The notes beneath the pieces are model-generated. The model ran no database searches, had not been told where the DNA came from, and was given only the letters and a program-made list of their open reading frames with translations. Both the position numbers and the translations under genes were made by a program. This document shows positions 17,527 to 26,471 of a DNA stretch of 64,000 nt, piece by piece (positions within the stretch are counted from its first letter, which is position 1; every line of letters starts with the position of its first letter). The stretch is from Rhodocyclaceae bacterium (lineage in GTDB: Bacteria > Pseudomonadota > Gammaproteobacteria > Burkholderiales > Rhodocyclaceae), in assembly GCA_018262775.1 (NCBI GenBank), contig JADFDU010000001.1, forward strand, positions 33,769-97,768. The letters run 5' to 3'.

Positions 17527-18689
17527 GCAGGCATTGGCCGAAGGTGCGGCTGGGCGATGTGCTTCGCCACCGCAAGGAATTCATCACCATCGACGACCTC
17601 GAAACCTATCGGCGGCCAAGGGTGCAACTGCATGCTCAAGGCATCGTTCTCCGAGACGAGGTGCCCGGTGCGCTGATCAAGACCAAGAGCCAACAGGTCT
17701 GCCGTGCAGGCGAATTGCTGGTCGCGGAGATCGACGCCAAGGTTGGCGGCTTCGGCATCGTGCCCGAAAGCTTGGACAGCGCAGTCGTCAGTAGCCACTA
17801 TTTCCTCTTCGAAGTCGATGCGGCCAAGCTGGAGCGCCGTTTCCTCGACTACTTCATTCGCACGCACGCTTTCCGTGGTCAAGTTGAAGCGCAGGGTTCG
17901 ACAAACTACGCAGCAATTCGGCCTACGCATGTCCTAGGCTACGAAATCCCCCTGCCACCCCTCGCCGAGCAGCGCCGCATCGTGGCGCGCATCGAAGAAC
18001 TGGCCGCCGAAATCCACGAGGCCCGCAAACTACGAGAGGAAGCTGGCAATGAGGCTTCGGCCCTGATTCAAAGCGTGCTGCACGATCATTTCTCTCGCCG
18101 ATCGGTGTCTTGGTGTTCTTTGCCGATTGGGGATGTAATCGAAATCAAGGATAAGTTGGTCGACCCAACGTTGCCCGCATATCGTCACTTTCCACACATC
18201 AGCGGTGAGAACATGGAAAGCGGAACTTGCCGACTGCTCCCTTGGCGTACTGCAGAACAAGATGGCGTTCGGAGCAATAACTATCTTTTCGGCCCCGGAA
18301 CCATACTCTATTCGAAAATCCGACCCTACCTTCGAAAGGCGATCCTTGTTGATTTCGAGGGCGTCTGCAGCGCGGACGTGTATCCCATCCGTGCGACTAA
18401 CAACGAGCTCGATCCGACATTTGTCATGTGGTCTCTTGTGGCAGAACCATTTACCGCGCATGCAAACCGATTGTCTGGCCGCACGAGAATGCCGAAGCTG
18501 AACAGAAAGCAACTCTTCGATTTCCGGCTCGCCTATCCACCTCTAGACGAACAACGCCGCATCGTCGCCGAACTGGACGCCCTGCAAGCCGAGGTCGACA
18601 CTCTGAAACGCCACCAGGCCGACACCGCCGCCAAGCTCGACGCACTGCTCCCCGCCATCCTCGACCGCGCCTTCCGCGGCGAACTCTAG
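17523..18689 (+). CDS. hsdS: Type I restriction-modification specificity subunit S
   Basis: Two TRDs each followed by (L/P)PLxEQRRIVxxxxxL conserved helices. Confidence 0.94.
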   Translation: MSRHWPKVRLGDVLRHRKEFITIDDLETYRRPRVQLHAQGIVLRDEVPGALIKTKSQQVCRAGELLVAEIDAKVGGFGIVPESLDSAVVSSHYFLFEVDAAKLERRFLDYFIRTHAFRGQVEAQGSTNYAAIRPTHVLGYEIPLPPLAEQRRIVARIEELAAEIHEARKLREEAGNEASALIQSVLHDHFSRRSVSWCSLPIGDVIEIKDKLVDPTLPAYRHFPHISGENMESGTCRLLPWRTAEQDGVRSNNYLFGPGTILYSKIRPYLRKAILVDFEGVCSADVYPIRATNNELDPTFVMWSLVAEPFTAHANRLSGRTRMPKLNRKQLFDFRLAYPPLDEQRRIVAELDALQAEVDTLKRHQADTAAKLDALLPAILDRAFRGEL

Positions 18690-18704
18690 AAGAAACGACA
18701 GGCC

Positions 18705-19448
18705 ATGACCACAGCCCCTCTGCTCGTCACGGAAATCATCCGCCGGCTCGACCAGGGCGTCACGCGGCCCTTCCTCGTGCGCGCCGAAGATGACGCGCTC
18801 TATGTTGCGAAGGGCAGGGAGGCGACGCGGCCCGGTCTTATCGCCGAATGGCTGTGCGGCCATCTTGCGCGAAACGTCGGGCTGGCCGTCCCCGAATTCA
18901 GCTTGCTGGAAGTGCCGCGAGAGTTGATCGAGGCCTTCGGCCCGGAAGGCGGCGCCCTTGGAACCGGCATCGTATTTGGCTCGCGGCAGGAAGCCGATGT
19001 GCAGGAATTCGCGATCACGCAACTCAAGCACATCGACAAGGCAGATCGCCAGCGCTTGCTGGCGTTCGACTGGTGGGTCGAGAACGGCGACCGCTCGCTG
19101 TCGCCCCACGGCGGCAACCCCAACCTGCTTTGGCGCGCGGCACAGAGCCGTCTGCTGGTAATCGACCACAACCTTGCGTTCGATCCGGAATTCGACGAGG
19201 CGGCTTTTTTCGAAACCCACGTATTCCGGGATGATTTTGAAGCAGTCTTCGGCGATCTGGTATGCCAGGCGGAATTATCGGCCCTGTTGTCGGCAGCCTT
19301 GGGATGCTTCAACGAAGCCGCCTCAAAGCTGCCCACGGCGTGGCATTGGATAGATCTGGAGCAAACCTTGCCAGTTCAGGTAGACTTGGCGTCCATCAAA
19401 GAGCGGCTGGAAAATCGCGCCGCGCTTGTCCGGGGGGGCAAGACATGA
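18705..19448 (+). CDS. HipA-like kinase family protein
   Basis: WWVENGDRS ... GGNPNLLW ... LLVIDHNLAF kinase motifs; 15 bp after hsdS. Confidence 0.75.
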   Translation: MTTAPLLVTEIIRRLDQGVTRPFLVRAEDDALYVAKGREATRPGLIAEWLCGHLARNVGLAVPEFSLLEVPRELIEAFGPEGGALGTGIVFGSRQEADVQEFAITQLKHIDKADRQRLLAFDWWVENGDRSLSPHGGNPNLLWRAAQSRLLVIDHNLAFDPEFDEAAFFETHVFRDDFEAVFGDLVCQAELSALLSAALGCFNEAASKLPTAWHWIDLEQTLPVQVDLASIKERLENRAALVRGGKT

Positions 19449-20266
19449 ACCACACTGCCCGTTATTCGATAGTGCGTTTCCTGCCTTATGCGGAAACAGA
19501 GGAATTCGCCAACGTTGGCGTGGTGTTGTTCGCCCCGGCCAAACGTTATTTCGATTTCCGCCTGACCCACAAATGGCGACGCATCGGTGCCTTCTTCGAG
19601 CCGCTGGAGCGGCGCGTATTTGCGGAAGGCGTCCGGGCCTTCAACGAGGAACTCCAGCGCACTCGCGCCCTGACCGCTGACATGTTGGGTGACGGGCTCG
19701 GGCAGACTTCGGCTGCGCGGGTATTCGAAGACCTGGTGCGCCCGCGTGAAGCGCTGTTCCGCTTCTCTTCGGTTCGCGCCGTCATGACCGAGGCGCCGGA
19801 AGCCAAGCTGGCGGCGCTGTTCGACCATTATGTCGAGCATGCCTTTGCCACGCCGGAGTACCACGAAGCGCTTATCGAGCGGGCAGTGCGTGGTGTTCTG
19901 CGCAGAGAAGGACTGGGGCAGCGATTCCGCCAGGCCAAACTCGGGACGGGAACCCTGCGCTTCAGCGTGCCTTTTGCTGAGATGGATGAAGCCGGCAGGG
20001 TTCGCCGCGTCATCAAGCCCATGCATCTTGCTCACGATGATCCGATTCGTATTCTGGATCATGGCAGCCAGTGGGTTGGGCGCCTGCGTCATCTGGAGCG
20101 CGTTCATGCACTGCCGGATAAGTTGTTGCTGGCGGTCACCGAACCGGATGGAGACGGTGACCGGCTTGAGGCCTACAACGAAGCTCGCCGCGAACTGCAA
20201 GATACCGGAGCAATCCTGGTACCGGCGAAGGACGAAACACGCATTCTCGCCTTCGCTCGCACTTAA
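19445..20266 (+). CDS. DUF3037 domain protein
   Basis: ARYSIVRFLPYAETEEFANVGVVLFAP is characteristic of DUF3037; 4-bp overlap with HipA-like gene. Confidence 0.8.
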   Translation: MNHTARYSIVRFLPYAETEEFANVGVVLFAPAKRYFDFRLTHKWRRIGAFFEPLERRVFAEGVRAFNEELQRTRALTADMLGDGLGQTSAARVFEDLVRPREALFRFSSVRAVMTEAPEAKLAALFDHYVEHAFATPEYHEALIERAVRGVLRREGLGQRFRQAKLGTGTLRFSVPFAEMDEAGRVRRVIKPMHLAHDDPIRILDHGSQWVGRLRHLERVHALPDKLLLAVTEPDGDGDRLEAYNEARRELQDTGAILVPAKDETRILAFART

Positions 20267-22314
20267 ACCTTCATCAGCTCCCGCCGCCCGCCCAGCCAGC
20301 GCTCGACGTGGCGGTCGGCGGCATCCGGATAATCCTTCAACAACAACTCCGCCGCCTCGCGCGCAGCTTCAAGCAAGTCGGCGTCCGTTTCCAGATCGGC
20401 GAAGCGCAGCAGCGGCACGCCGCTCTGACGTCTGCCAAGGAATTCGCCGGGGCCGCGCAGGTGCAGGTCCTGGCGCGCGATCTCGAAGCCGTCGGCGTTT
20501 TCGAAAATGATTTTCAGGCGTGCGCGCGCGATCTCGCCGAGCGGGTGGGCGTAGAGCAGGATGCATACCGAGTCGTCGGCGCCACGGCCGATGCGCCCGC
20601 GCAGCTGGTGCAGCTGCGAAAGGCCGAAGCGCTCGGCGTGCTCGATCACCATGAGCGAGGCGTTGGCCACGTCGACGCCGACCTCGATCACCGTGGTGGC
20701 GACGAGCAGATGTATCTTCCCTGCCGCGAAGTCGGCCATCACGCGCGCCTTCTCCTCGCCCTTGAGGCGGCCATGCACCAGGCCGACGTTCAGCCTGGGG
20801 AGTTCGGTGCGCAGGCGCTCGAAGGTGTCCACCGCAGTCTGCAACTGCAATTTCTCGCTCTCTTCGATGAGCGGGCACACCCAGTAGGCCTGCCGGCCCT
20901 GCGCGCAGGCGTCGCGGATGCGCGCGATGACTTCGTCGCGGCGCGCCTCCGACGCGAGCTTGGTGAGCACCGGCTGGCGGCCGGGCGGCAGTTCGTCGAT
21001 CACCGAAACGTCGAGGTCGGCGTAGTAGCTCATGGCCAGGGTGCGCGGGATGGGCGTGGCGGACATCATCAACTGGTGCGGATTGACGCCCTTCTCGCGC
21101 AAAGTCAGTCGCTGGCGCACGCCGAAGCGGTGCTGCTCGTCGATGATGGCGAGCCCTAACTTGGGGAAAGTCACAGCCTCTTCGATCAGTGCATGCGTGC
21201 CGACGGCGAGGCGGGCGCGGCCACTGGAGATGGCCTCGGCCATGGCCGTTTTCTCCTTCTTCTTCAGGCTACCGGAGAGCCAGGCGATGTCCAGCCCGAG
21301 CGGCGCCAGCCACTGCGCGAGCTTGCGGTAATGCTGCTCGGCGAGGATCTCGGTGGGCGCCATGAGCACGGCCTGGTATCCGTTCTCGACGGCCTGCAGC
21401 ATGGCGAGCGCAGCGACCACCGTCTTGCCGCTGCCGACGTCGCCCTGCAGCAGGCGCTGCATGGGATGGGATTCACCAAGGTCATGGGCGATCTCGCGCC
21501 AGACGCGCTGCTGCGCGGTGGTGAGGGTGAAGGGCAGCGCGGCGAGGAATTTTTTCGTCAGTGTGCCTTTTTTCGGTAGCGGCGGCGCGGTCTTGGCGCG
21601 GCGCGCTTCGTGGGCGCGGCGCAAGGAAAGCTGCTGCGCAAGCAGCTCGTCGAACTTGATGCGCCGCCAGGCCGGATGGACGCGTGCATCGAGATCGGCG
21701 GCGGCGGTCTGCGGCGTGGGGTGATGCAGCAGCCGCACGCTGCCGGCAAAGTCCGCCAGGCGCAGCTTCTTGCGCAGCGTGTTGGGCAAGGTCTCGGCGA
21801 GGTCGGCCTGCTTCAGCGTGAGGTCGATGAGCCGCCGCAGCGCCAATTGCGAGAGGCCGGCGGTGGTCGGATAAATCGGCGTCAGCGCCTCAGGCAACGC
21901 CTCGCCTTCCTCGACAACACGGCAGCGCGGGTGCACCATCTCGTCGCCAAGAAAGCCGCCGCGCGGCTCGCCGAAGAGGCGCAGGCGCCGGCCGGCGGCA
22001 AGCTGCTTTACCTGGCTGCCGTAGAAATTGAGGAAGCGCAGCACCAGCACACCGCTGTCGTCACGCACGCGCACGACGAGCTGGCGGCGCGGACGGTACT
22101 GCACGGAAGAATCGACGATCTCAGCTTCGACCTGGGCCGGCACACCCGGACGCAGGTCGGCGATCGGCGTAAGCTGCGTTTCGTCCTCGTAGCGCAGCGG
22201 CAGATGCACGACGAGGTCGGCCTGCGTGCGGATGCCGAGCTTGGCGAGCTTGTCGGTGGTCGCCGAGGTGACGCCGGGAATTGCGGACGGAGCGCCGTCT
22301 GCGCGAGGCATCAT
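20263..22314 (-). CDS. recG: ATP-dependent DNA helicase RecG
   Basis: LLQGDVGSGKTVVA, DEQHRFGVRQR, MSATPIPRTLA, QLRGRIGRG; start placed inside ORF because the 5' extension reads through a palindromic repeat. Confidence 0.95.
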   Translation of the reverse strand: MMPRADGAPSAIPGVTSATTDKLAKLGIRTQADLVVHLPLRYEDETQLTPIADLRPGVPAQVEAEIVDSSVQYRPRRQLVVRVRDDSGVLVLRFLNFYGSQVKQLAAGRRLRLFGEPRGGFLGDEMVHPRCRVVEEGEALPEALTPIYPTTAGLSQLALRRLIDLTLKQADLAETLPNTLRKKLRLADFAGSVRLLHHPTPQTAAADLDARVHPAWRRIKFDELLAQQLSLRRAHEARRAKTAPPLPKKGTLTKKFLAALPFTLTTAQQRVWREIAHDLGESHPMQRLLQGDVGSGKTVVAALAMLQAVENGYQAVLMAPTEILAEQHYRKLAQWLAPLGLDIAWLSGSLKKKEKTAMAEAISSGRARLAVGTHALIEEAVTFPKLGLAIIDEQHRFGVRQRLTLREKGVNPHQLMMSATPIPRTLAMSYYADLDVSVIDELPPGRQPVLTKLASEARRDEVIARIRDACAQGRQAYWVCPLIEESEKLQLQTAVDTFERLRTELPRLNVGLVHGRLKGEEKARVMADFAAGKIHLLVATTVIEVGVDVANASLMVIEHAERFGLSQLHQLRGRIGRGADDSVCILLYAHPLGEIARARLKIIFENADGFEIARQDLHLRGPGEFLGRRQSGVPLLRFADLETDADLLEAAREAAELLLKDYPDAADRHVERWLGGRRELMKV

Positions 22315-22395
22315 CGTCATTCCCGCGGAAGCGGGAATCCATGAGTGCAAACGTAAAGCCACTGGGTCCCCGCTTTCGCGGGGACGACGATCATG
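22314..22395. repeat. REP-like inverted repeat unit (GTCATTCCCGCGGAAGCGGGAATCCA ... CCCCGCTTTCGCGGGGACGACGAT)
   Basis: Inverted palindromic arms read directly; similar unit at 29843-29925. Confidence 0.75.
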
Positions 22396-22405
22396 CGGCC
22401 TGCTT

Positions 22406-22786
22406 TCATTCCACAACGAGCACCGCATCTACCTCGATAAGCGCGCCACGTGGCAGCGCCGCCACCTGCACCGTGGCGCGGGCCGGATAGGGTTCCTTGA
22501 AGTGTTGCGCCATGATCTCATTCACCCGTGCGAAGTCGCCAAGATCGACCAGATAGATCGTCAGCTTCACGGCATCGGCGAGGGAACTGCCGGCCGCGGC
22601 GGCGACGGCGGCGAGGTTGCCGAAGACGCGCTCGGCCTGCGCCTCGAGGCCTTCGGCCAGCTGCATGGTGGCGGGATCGAAGCCGATCTGGCCGGAAAGA
22701 TAGACGCTGTTGCCGGCCTGCACACCCTGCGAATAGGGGCCGATGGCGGCGGGAGCATTCGTCGTGGCGATGACCTTCTTGCTCAT
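22406..22786 (-). CDS. RidA/YjgF family reactive intermediate deaminase
   Basis: [35 protein letters not shown]. Confidence 0.95.
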   Translation of the reverse strand: MSKKVIATTNAPAAIGPYSQGVQAGNSVYLSGQIGFDPATMQLAEGLEAQAERVFGNLAAVAAAAGSSLADAVKLTIYLVDLGDFARVNEIMAQHFKEPYPARATVQVAALPRGALIEVDAVLVVE

Positions 22787-22919
22787 GGCGTGTCCTGTGG
22801 AATCGTATGGGTTGCCTATGTTAATCGACCTCGCCCGCCGCATGGCGCCGCATGGATGAGGGCGTCCGAAAAACCCTGGGCGGCATCACCTTTCCCGTCG
22901 GCTTGTTGCAGGCCTGGTG

Positions 22920-23567
22920 CTACTTCTTCTGCGGCGGGATCAGCAGGCCGGGACCGAGGCCGAGTTCCTTCAGCTTGCGGCGCGCCGCATCGGCTTCCTT
23001 CTGCGTCTTGAAGGGGCCGACCTGCACATGCGACTCGATATAGGAGGGAATGCCGGCCTTCTCCAGTTTGGCGTGCAGTTCCTCCGCATTCGAGATGGTC
23101 GTAAACACGCCCATCTGCAGGCGGTAGCTGTGTGCCAGCGCGGTGGCAGGATCAGGCGGCGGAGGGTGAGGGGCAACCGCCCTGGACAGCGCCGGCTCGA
23201 CTTTCTTCGCCGGCGCGGGAGGGGGCGCCTTGATGACGACGCGCGAAGCGGGGTGCGATGCGGGTACAGGTGCGGGTGCAAGCGGTGTTTCGGTTTTCTC
23301 GGGTTCGGCCTTGGGCTCTTCAGCAGCCTTCTCCTCGACTTTCGGTTCTTCTTTCTTCTCTTCGGCGGGTTTTTCCTCGATTTTGTCGGCGACAGGTGCT
23401 GCCGCCATGGGCGCCGGCACAGCAGGCGGCGCGGGCTTTTCCAGCAGGAGATCCTCGACGAGCGTCAAGCCGCCGAGCAGCACGGCGACGAGCACGCCGG
23501 CAATCACGATGCGGCGCACCAGTTTCTTCTTCAGGTCATCCTGGTCAGGCTGTACCGGTTCCGCCAT
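22920..23567 (-). CDS. SPOR domain-containing membrane protein
   Basis: TM helix, long low-complexity E/K/P/A linker, C-terminal SPOR repeat (YRLQMGVFTTISNAEELHAKLEKAGIPSYIE). Confidence 0.85.
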   Translation of the reverse strand: MAEPVQPDQDDLKKKLVRRIVIAGVLVAVLLGGLTLVEDLLLEKPAPPAVPAPMAAAPVADKIEEKPAEEKKEEPKVEEKAAEEPKAEPEKTETPLAPAPVPASHPASRVVIKAPPPAPAKKVEPALSRAVAPHPPPPDPATALAHSYRLQMGVFTTISNAEELHAKLEKAGIPSYIESHVQVGPFKTQKEADAARRKLKELGLGPGLLIPPQKK

Positions 23568-23577
23568 CTGGTCTCTC

Positions 23578-23970
23578 CTATTCGTGACGGGCGCGGCTCA
23601 AGGCGCACACCATGTCGGCCTCCGCCACCGAAATACCGCAGCGCTCGGCAATCTGTTGCGTGGTCATGCCCTTTTGTGCCATGGCCACCGCCTCGCCGTA
23701 CTGCGGCGAGACATTGCGCGCCGCCTTGAGTAGCGCCACCTCGTCCGTGAGTGCGGCCACTTCGCCGCGCAGCTCGGCAAGCTCCGCCTCGATGCCGGTT
23801 TTCAGCACCTGCTCGCCAAACTGCGTTTGCGGCTGCTTCCACACCGGCTCGGGCGGCCTCTGCCGCGACATGCGGGCAAGGCGGATGATGACGATGCCGG
23901 AATAGATGCCGAGCAGCACCGCGGTGCCGATCACCAGCTCGTGCAAACCGAAATTCTCGAAAAACTCCAT
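23578..23970 (-). CDS. DUF2802-like membrane-anchored coiled coil/HTH protein
   Basis: TM + coiled coil + AVAMAQKGMTTQQIAERCGISVAEADMVCAL. Confidence 0.65.
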   Translation of the reverse strand: MEFFENFGLHELVIGTAVLLGIYSGIVIIRLARMSRQRPPEPVWKQPQTQFGEQVLKTGIEAELAELRGEVAALTDEVALLKAARNVSPQYGEAVAMAQKGMTTQQIAERCGISVAEADMVCALSRARHE

Positions 23971-23981
23971 TGTTGCTTTCC

Positions 23982-25289
23982 TTAGGCGCTTTGTTCGAGC
24001 GCCTGGTCGATGTCCCACAAAATGTCGTCGAGCGTCTCCAGCCCCACCGACAGGCGGATCATGTCGGGCGAGACGCCGGCCTTGATCTGCTGCTCTTCGG
24101 AAAGCTGCCGATGCGTGGTCGAGGCCGGATGGATCACCAGCGTCTTGGCGTCGCCCACATTGGCCAGGTGGGAAAGGAACTGCACATGCTCGATAAATTT
24201 CTCGCCTGCCCGTTGACCGCCATTTTCGCCGCCCTTGATGCCGAAGGTAAAGATGGAGCCGGCGCCCTTCGGCAGATACTTGCGCGACAGCGCATGGTAG
24301 GGATTATCCGCTAGTCCGGCGTGATTGACCCAGGCGACGCGCGGATGTGCCGCAAGAAATTCGGCCACCGCCTGCGCGTTGGCGACGTGGCGTTCCATGC
24401 GCAAGTGCAGCGTCTCCAGTCCCTGCAGCAGCAGCCAGGCATTCATCGGCGAGAGCGCGGGGCCGAGCGTACGCAGCGTTTCGAAGCGGGCGCGCATGGT
24501 GAAGCCGAAATCGCCGAAGGTCTCGTAGAAACGCACGCCGTGGTAGCCCGGCGAAGGCTCATGCATCCCCGGAAACTTGCCGCGAATTTTTTCATCTCCC
24601 CAGGGAAATTTTCCCGACTCGACGATGACGCCGCCCATGGTGGTGCCGTGGCCGCCGATGAACTTGGTGGCCGAATGCACGACGATGTCGGCGCCGTGCT
24701 CGATGGGGCGGCACAGATACGGCGAGGCAAAGGTGTTGTCGATCACCAGCGGCAGGCCGGCCTCGCGCGCGACGGCCGCCACGGCGGCGATGTCGAGGAC
24801 ATTGCCGCGCGGGTTGCCGATGGTCTCGGCGTAGAGGCATTTCGTCTGCGGCGTGATGGCACGGCGGAAATTTTCCGCATCGTCGGGATCGACGAAGCTG
24901 GTGTCGATGCCGAGCTTGCGGAAATTGAAATCAAACTGCGAGTGGGTGCCGCCGTAGAGCGTGCTGGCGGAGACGATGTGGTCGCCCGCTTCGCACAGCG
25001 TCAGCAGCGCCACCATCTGCGCCGACTGGCCGGTGGCGGCGGCAAGCGCCGCACGGCCGCCTTCGAGCGCCGCCATGCGCTCCTCCAGCACCGCCACCGT
25101 GGGGTTGGAGATGCGCGAGTAGACGTTGCCGAAGGTTTGCAGGTTGAACAGGCTGGCGGCGTGTTCAGCGGAGTCGAAGACGAAGGACGTGGTCTGATAG
25201 ATGGGCGTCGCGCGCGCACCGGTGGCGGCGTCGGGCTGGCTGCCCGCGTGAAGGCACAGGGTTTCGAATCCGAATTTCCTCTCGGGCAT
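23982..25289 (-). CDS. metY: O-acetylhomoserine aminocarboxypropyltransferase
   Basis: Cys/Met metabolism PLP enzyme; VVHSATKFIGGHGTTMGGVIVESGKF. Confidence 0.93.
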   Translation of the reverse strand: MPERKFGFETLCLHAGSQPDAATGARATPIYQTTSFVFDSAEHAASLFNLQTFGNVYSRISNPTVAVLEERMAALEGGRAALAAATGQSAQMVALLTLCEAGDHIVSASTLYGGTHSQFDFNFRKLGIDTSFVDPDDAENFRRAITPQTKCLYAETIGNPRGNVLDIAAVAAVAREAGLPLVIDNTFASPYLCRPIEHGADIVVHSATKFIGGHGTTMGGVIVESGKFPWGDEKIRGKFPGMHEPSPGYHGVRFYETFGDFGFTMRARFETLRTLGPALSPMNAWLLLQGLETLHLRMERHVANAQAVAEFLAAHPRVAWVNHAGLADNPYHALSRKYLPKGAGSIFTFGIKGGENGGQRAGEKFIEHVQFLSHLANVGDAKTLVIHPASTTHRQLSEEQQIKAGVSPDMIRLSVGLETLDDILWDIDQALEQSA

Positions 25290-25372
25290 GGCGCACGCCG
25301 TTCTCTTGACGGCCCCATTATGCCAGTAGCGGCCGGGTTTTCACCCGCTGCGATCCGGTTCCGGGCCCGCAA

Positions 25373-25404
25373 CAAAAAAGCGGGCGCCGCAAGGGCGCCC
25401 GAAA
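25373..25404 (-). terminator. Rho-independent terminator downstream of bactofilin gene
   Basis: Minus strand reads TTTTCGGGCGCCCTTGCGGCGCCCGCTTTTTTG: GC hairpin followed by T6. Confidence 0.75.
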
Positions 25405-25451
25405 ACGGAGGAGAGGAGTGTCTGCGTTAGTTTTCTGCGTTATTGTCTGCG

Positions 25452-26051
25452 TTATTTCTGGAAGGCCTGACGCGGGCGGCCGGCGGCGGCGTCGATGCCG
25501 ATCAGTTCGGCCCGCTTGGCATCGTCGGGCCCCGCCGACGCAGTGGTGGCGGCCTGCTCGGAGGCGAGCGAGCGCACGTCGCCGGAGACTTCGCCGCCTT
25601 CCTCGATGACGATCTTGCCGTAGCGGATCTTGCCCGAGACCTGCCCCGTCGCATGCACCACCAGCTTCGTGCGCGCCAGCAGGTCGCCGTCGAAGTGGCC
25701 GTGGATCTCGGCCACGTCGATGACCACGCGCCCGGAAAAAGCGCCCTGTTCGGCGATCTGGATGGCCAGGCTGTCGAGCACTGCCTCGACGCGTCCCTCG
25801 ACGACGAGCGTGCCGCAGTCGCTGATCTCGGCGCCCTTGAGCTTGATGTCGGGGCCGACGATGAGTTTGCTGCCCTGAATGTTGTCCGGCTTGTCGCCGA
25901 CCTTCACCGTCGCCGCTGGCGGGGGCATGGATTCGGGGCGCGGCGGCGTGACGCTGGCGGGCTCGCCGGGTTTGCGCAGCGGCGGCATGCCGGGTCGCTG
26001 CGGCGGCTGGGGATTGTTGTGTTTGCCGAAGAGTTGCATCTTGTCGAGCAT
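25452..26051 (-). CDS. Bactofilin (polymer-forming cytoskeletal protein)
   Basis: GSKLIVGPDIKLKGAEISDCGTLVVEGRVEAVL...GVFSGRVVIDVAEIHGHFDGDL-type beta repeats. Confidence 0.9.
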   Translation of the reverse strand: MLDKMQLFGKHNNPQPPQRPGMPPLRKPGEPASVTPPRPESMPPPAATVKVGDKPDNIQGSKLIVGPDIKLKGAEISDCGTLVVEGRVEAVLDSLAIQIAEQGAFSGRVVIDVAEIHGHFDGDLLARTKLVVHATGQVSGKIRYGKIVIEEGGEVSGDVRSLASEQAATTASAGPDDAKRAELIGIDAAAGRPRQAFQK

Positions 26052-26471
26052 GGTGACTCCTTGTGATGAGTAAGCAACATGCCGCCGGAATCTGGCGGCA
26101 CAATCCCTTTGCAAGGGTCGTGCCTGTCCGGTTTTTTCCCTAGGTATCAGGCGGCTGGCGCCGTAGGTCGCCGCTTTCGGCAACCTGCCGCCGCGAAACC
26201 TGTCGTCCCCCACCGACGGGAATTCGGCCCGGCGGCACGAACCCTTTGTCGGCAATGACTTGGCGTGTCGCCGAATGACGACTCATGCGCTATGCTTCCG
26301 TATCGCGGGACAGGGATGAAACAACACCCCGCAGCAGACGGCCGCCCTGTCCACGAGGAGGAAATATGTACCCCCACGCTCGCATTCGTTCGCTGCCCCC
26401 AAGGGGGCGCATGCCTCCCTTGTCCCGCAGGGATTCCCTTCGGTCAGGGCGGCCCTGCAGGAGGCATGATC

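Noticed and set aside
25877-26157. TACCTAG on the minus strand at ~26141-26147 (CTAGGTA on +) as a third copy of the shared operator
   Set aside because: The TGTCCCTGATTGATC half at the correct spacing is absent.
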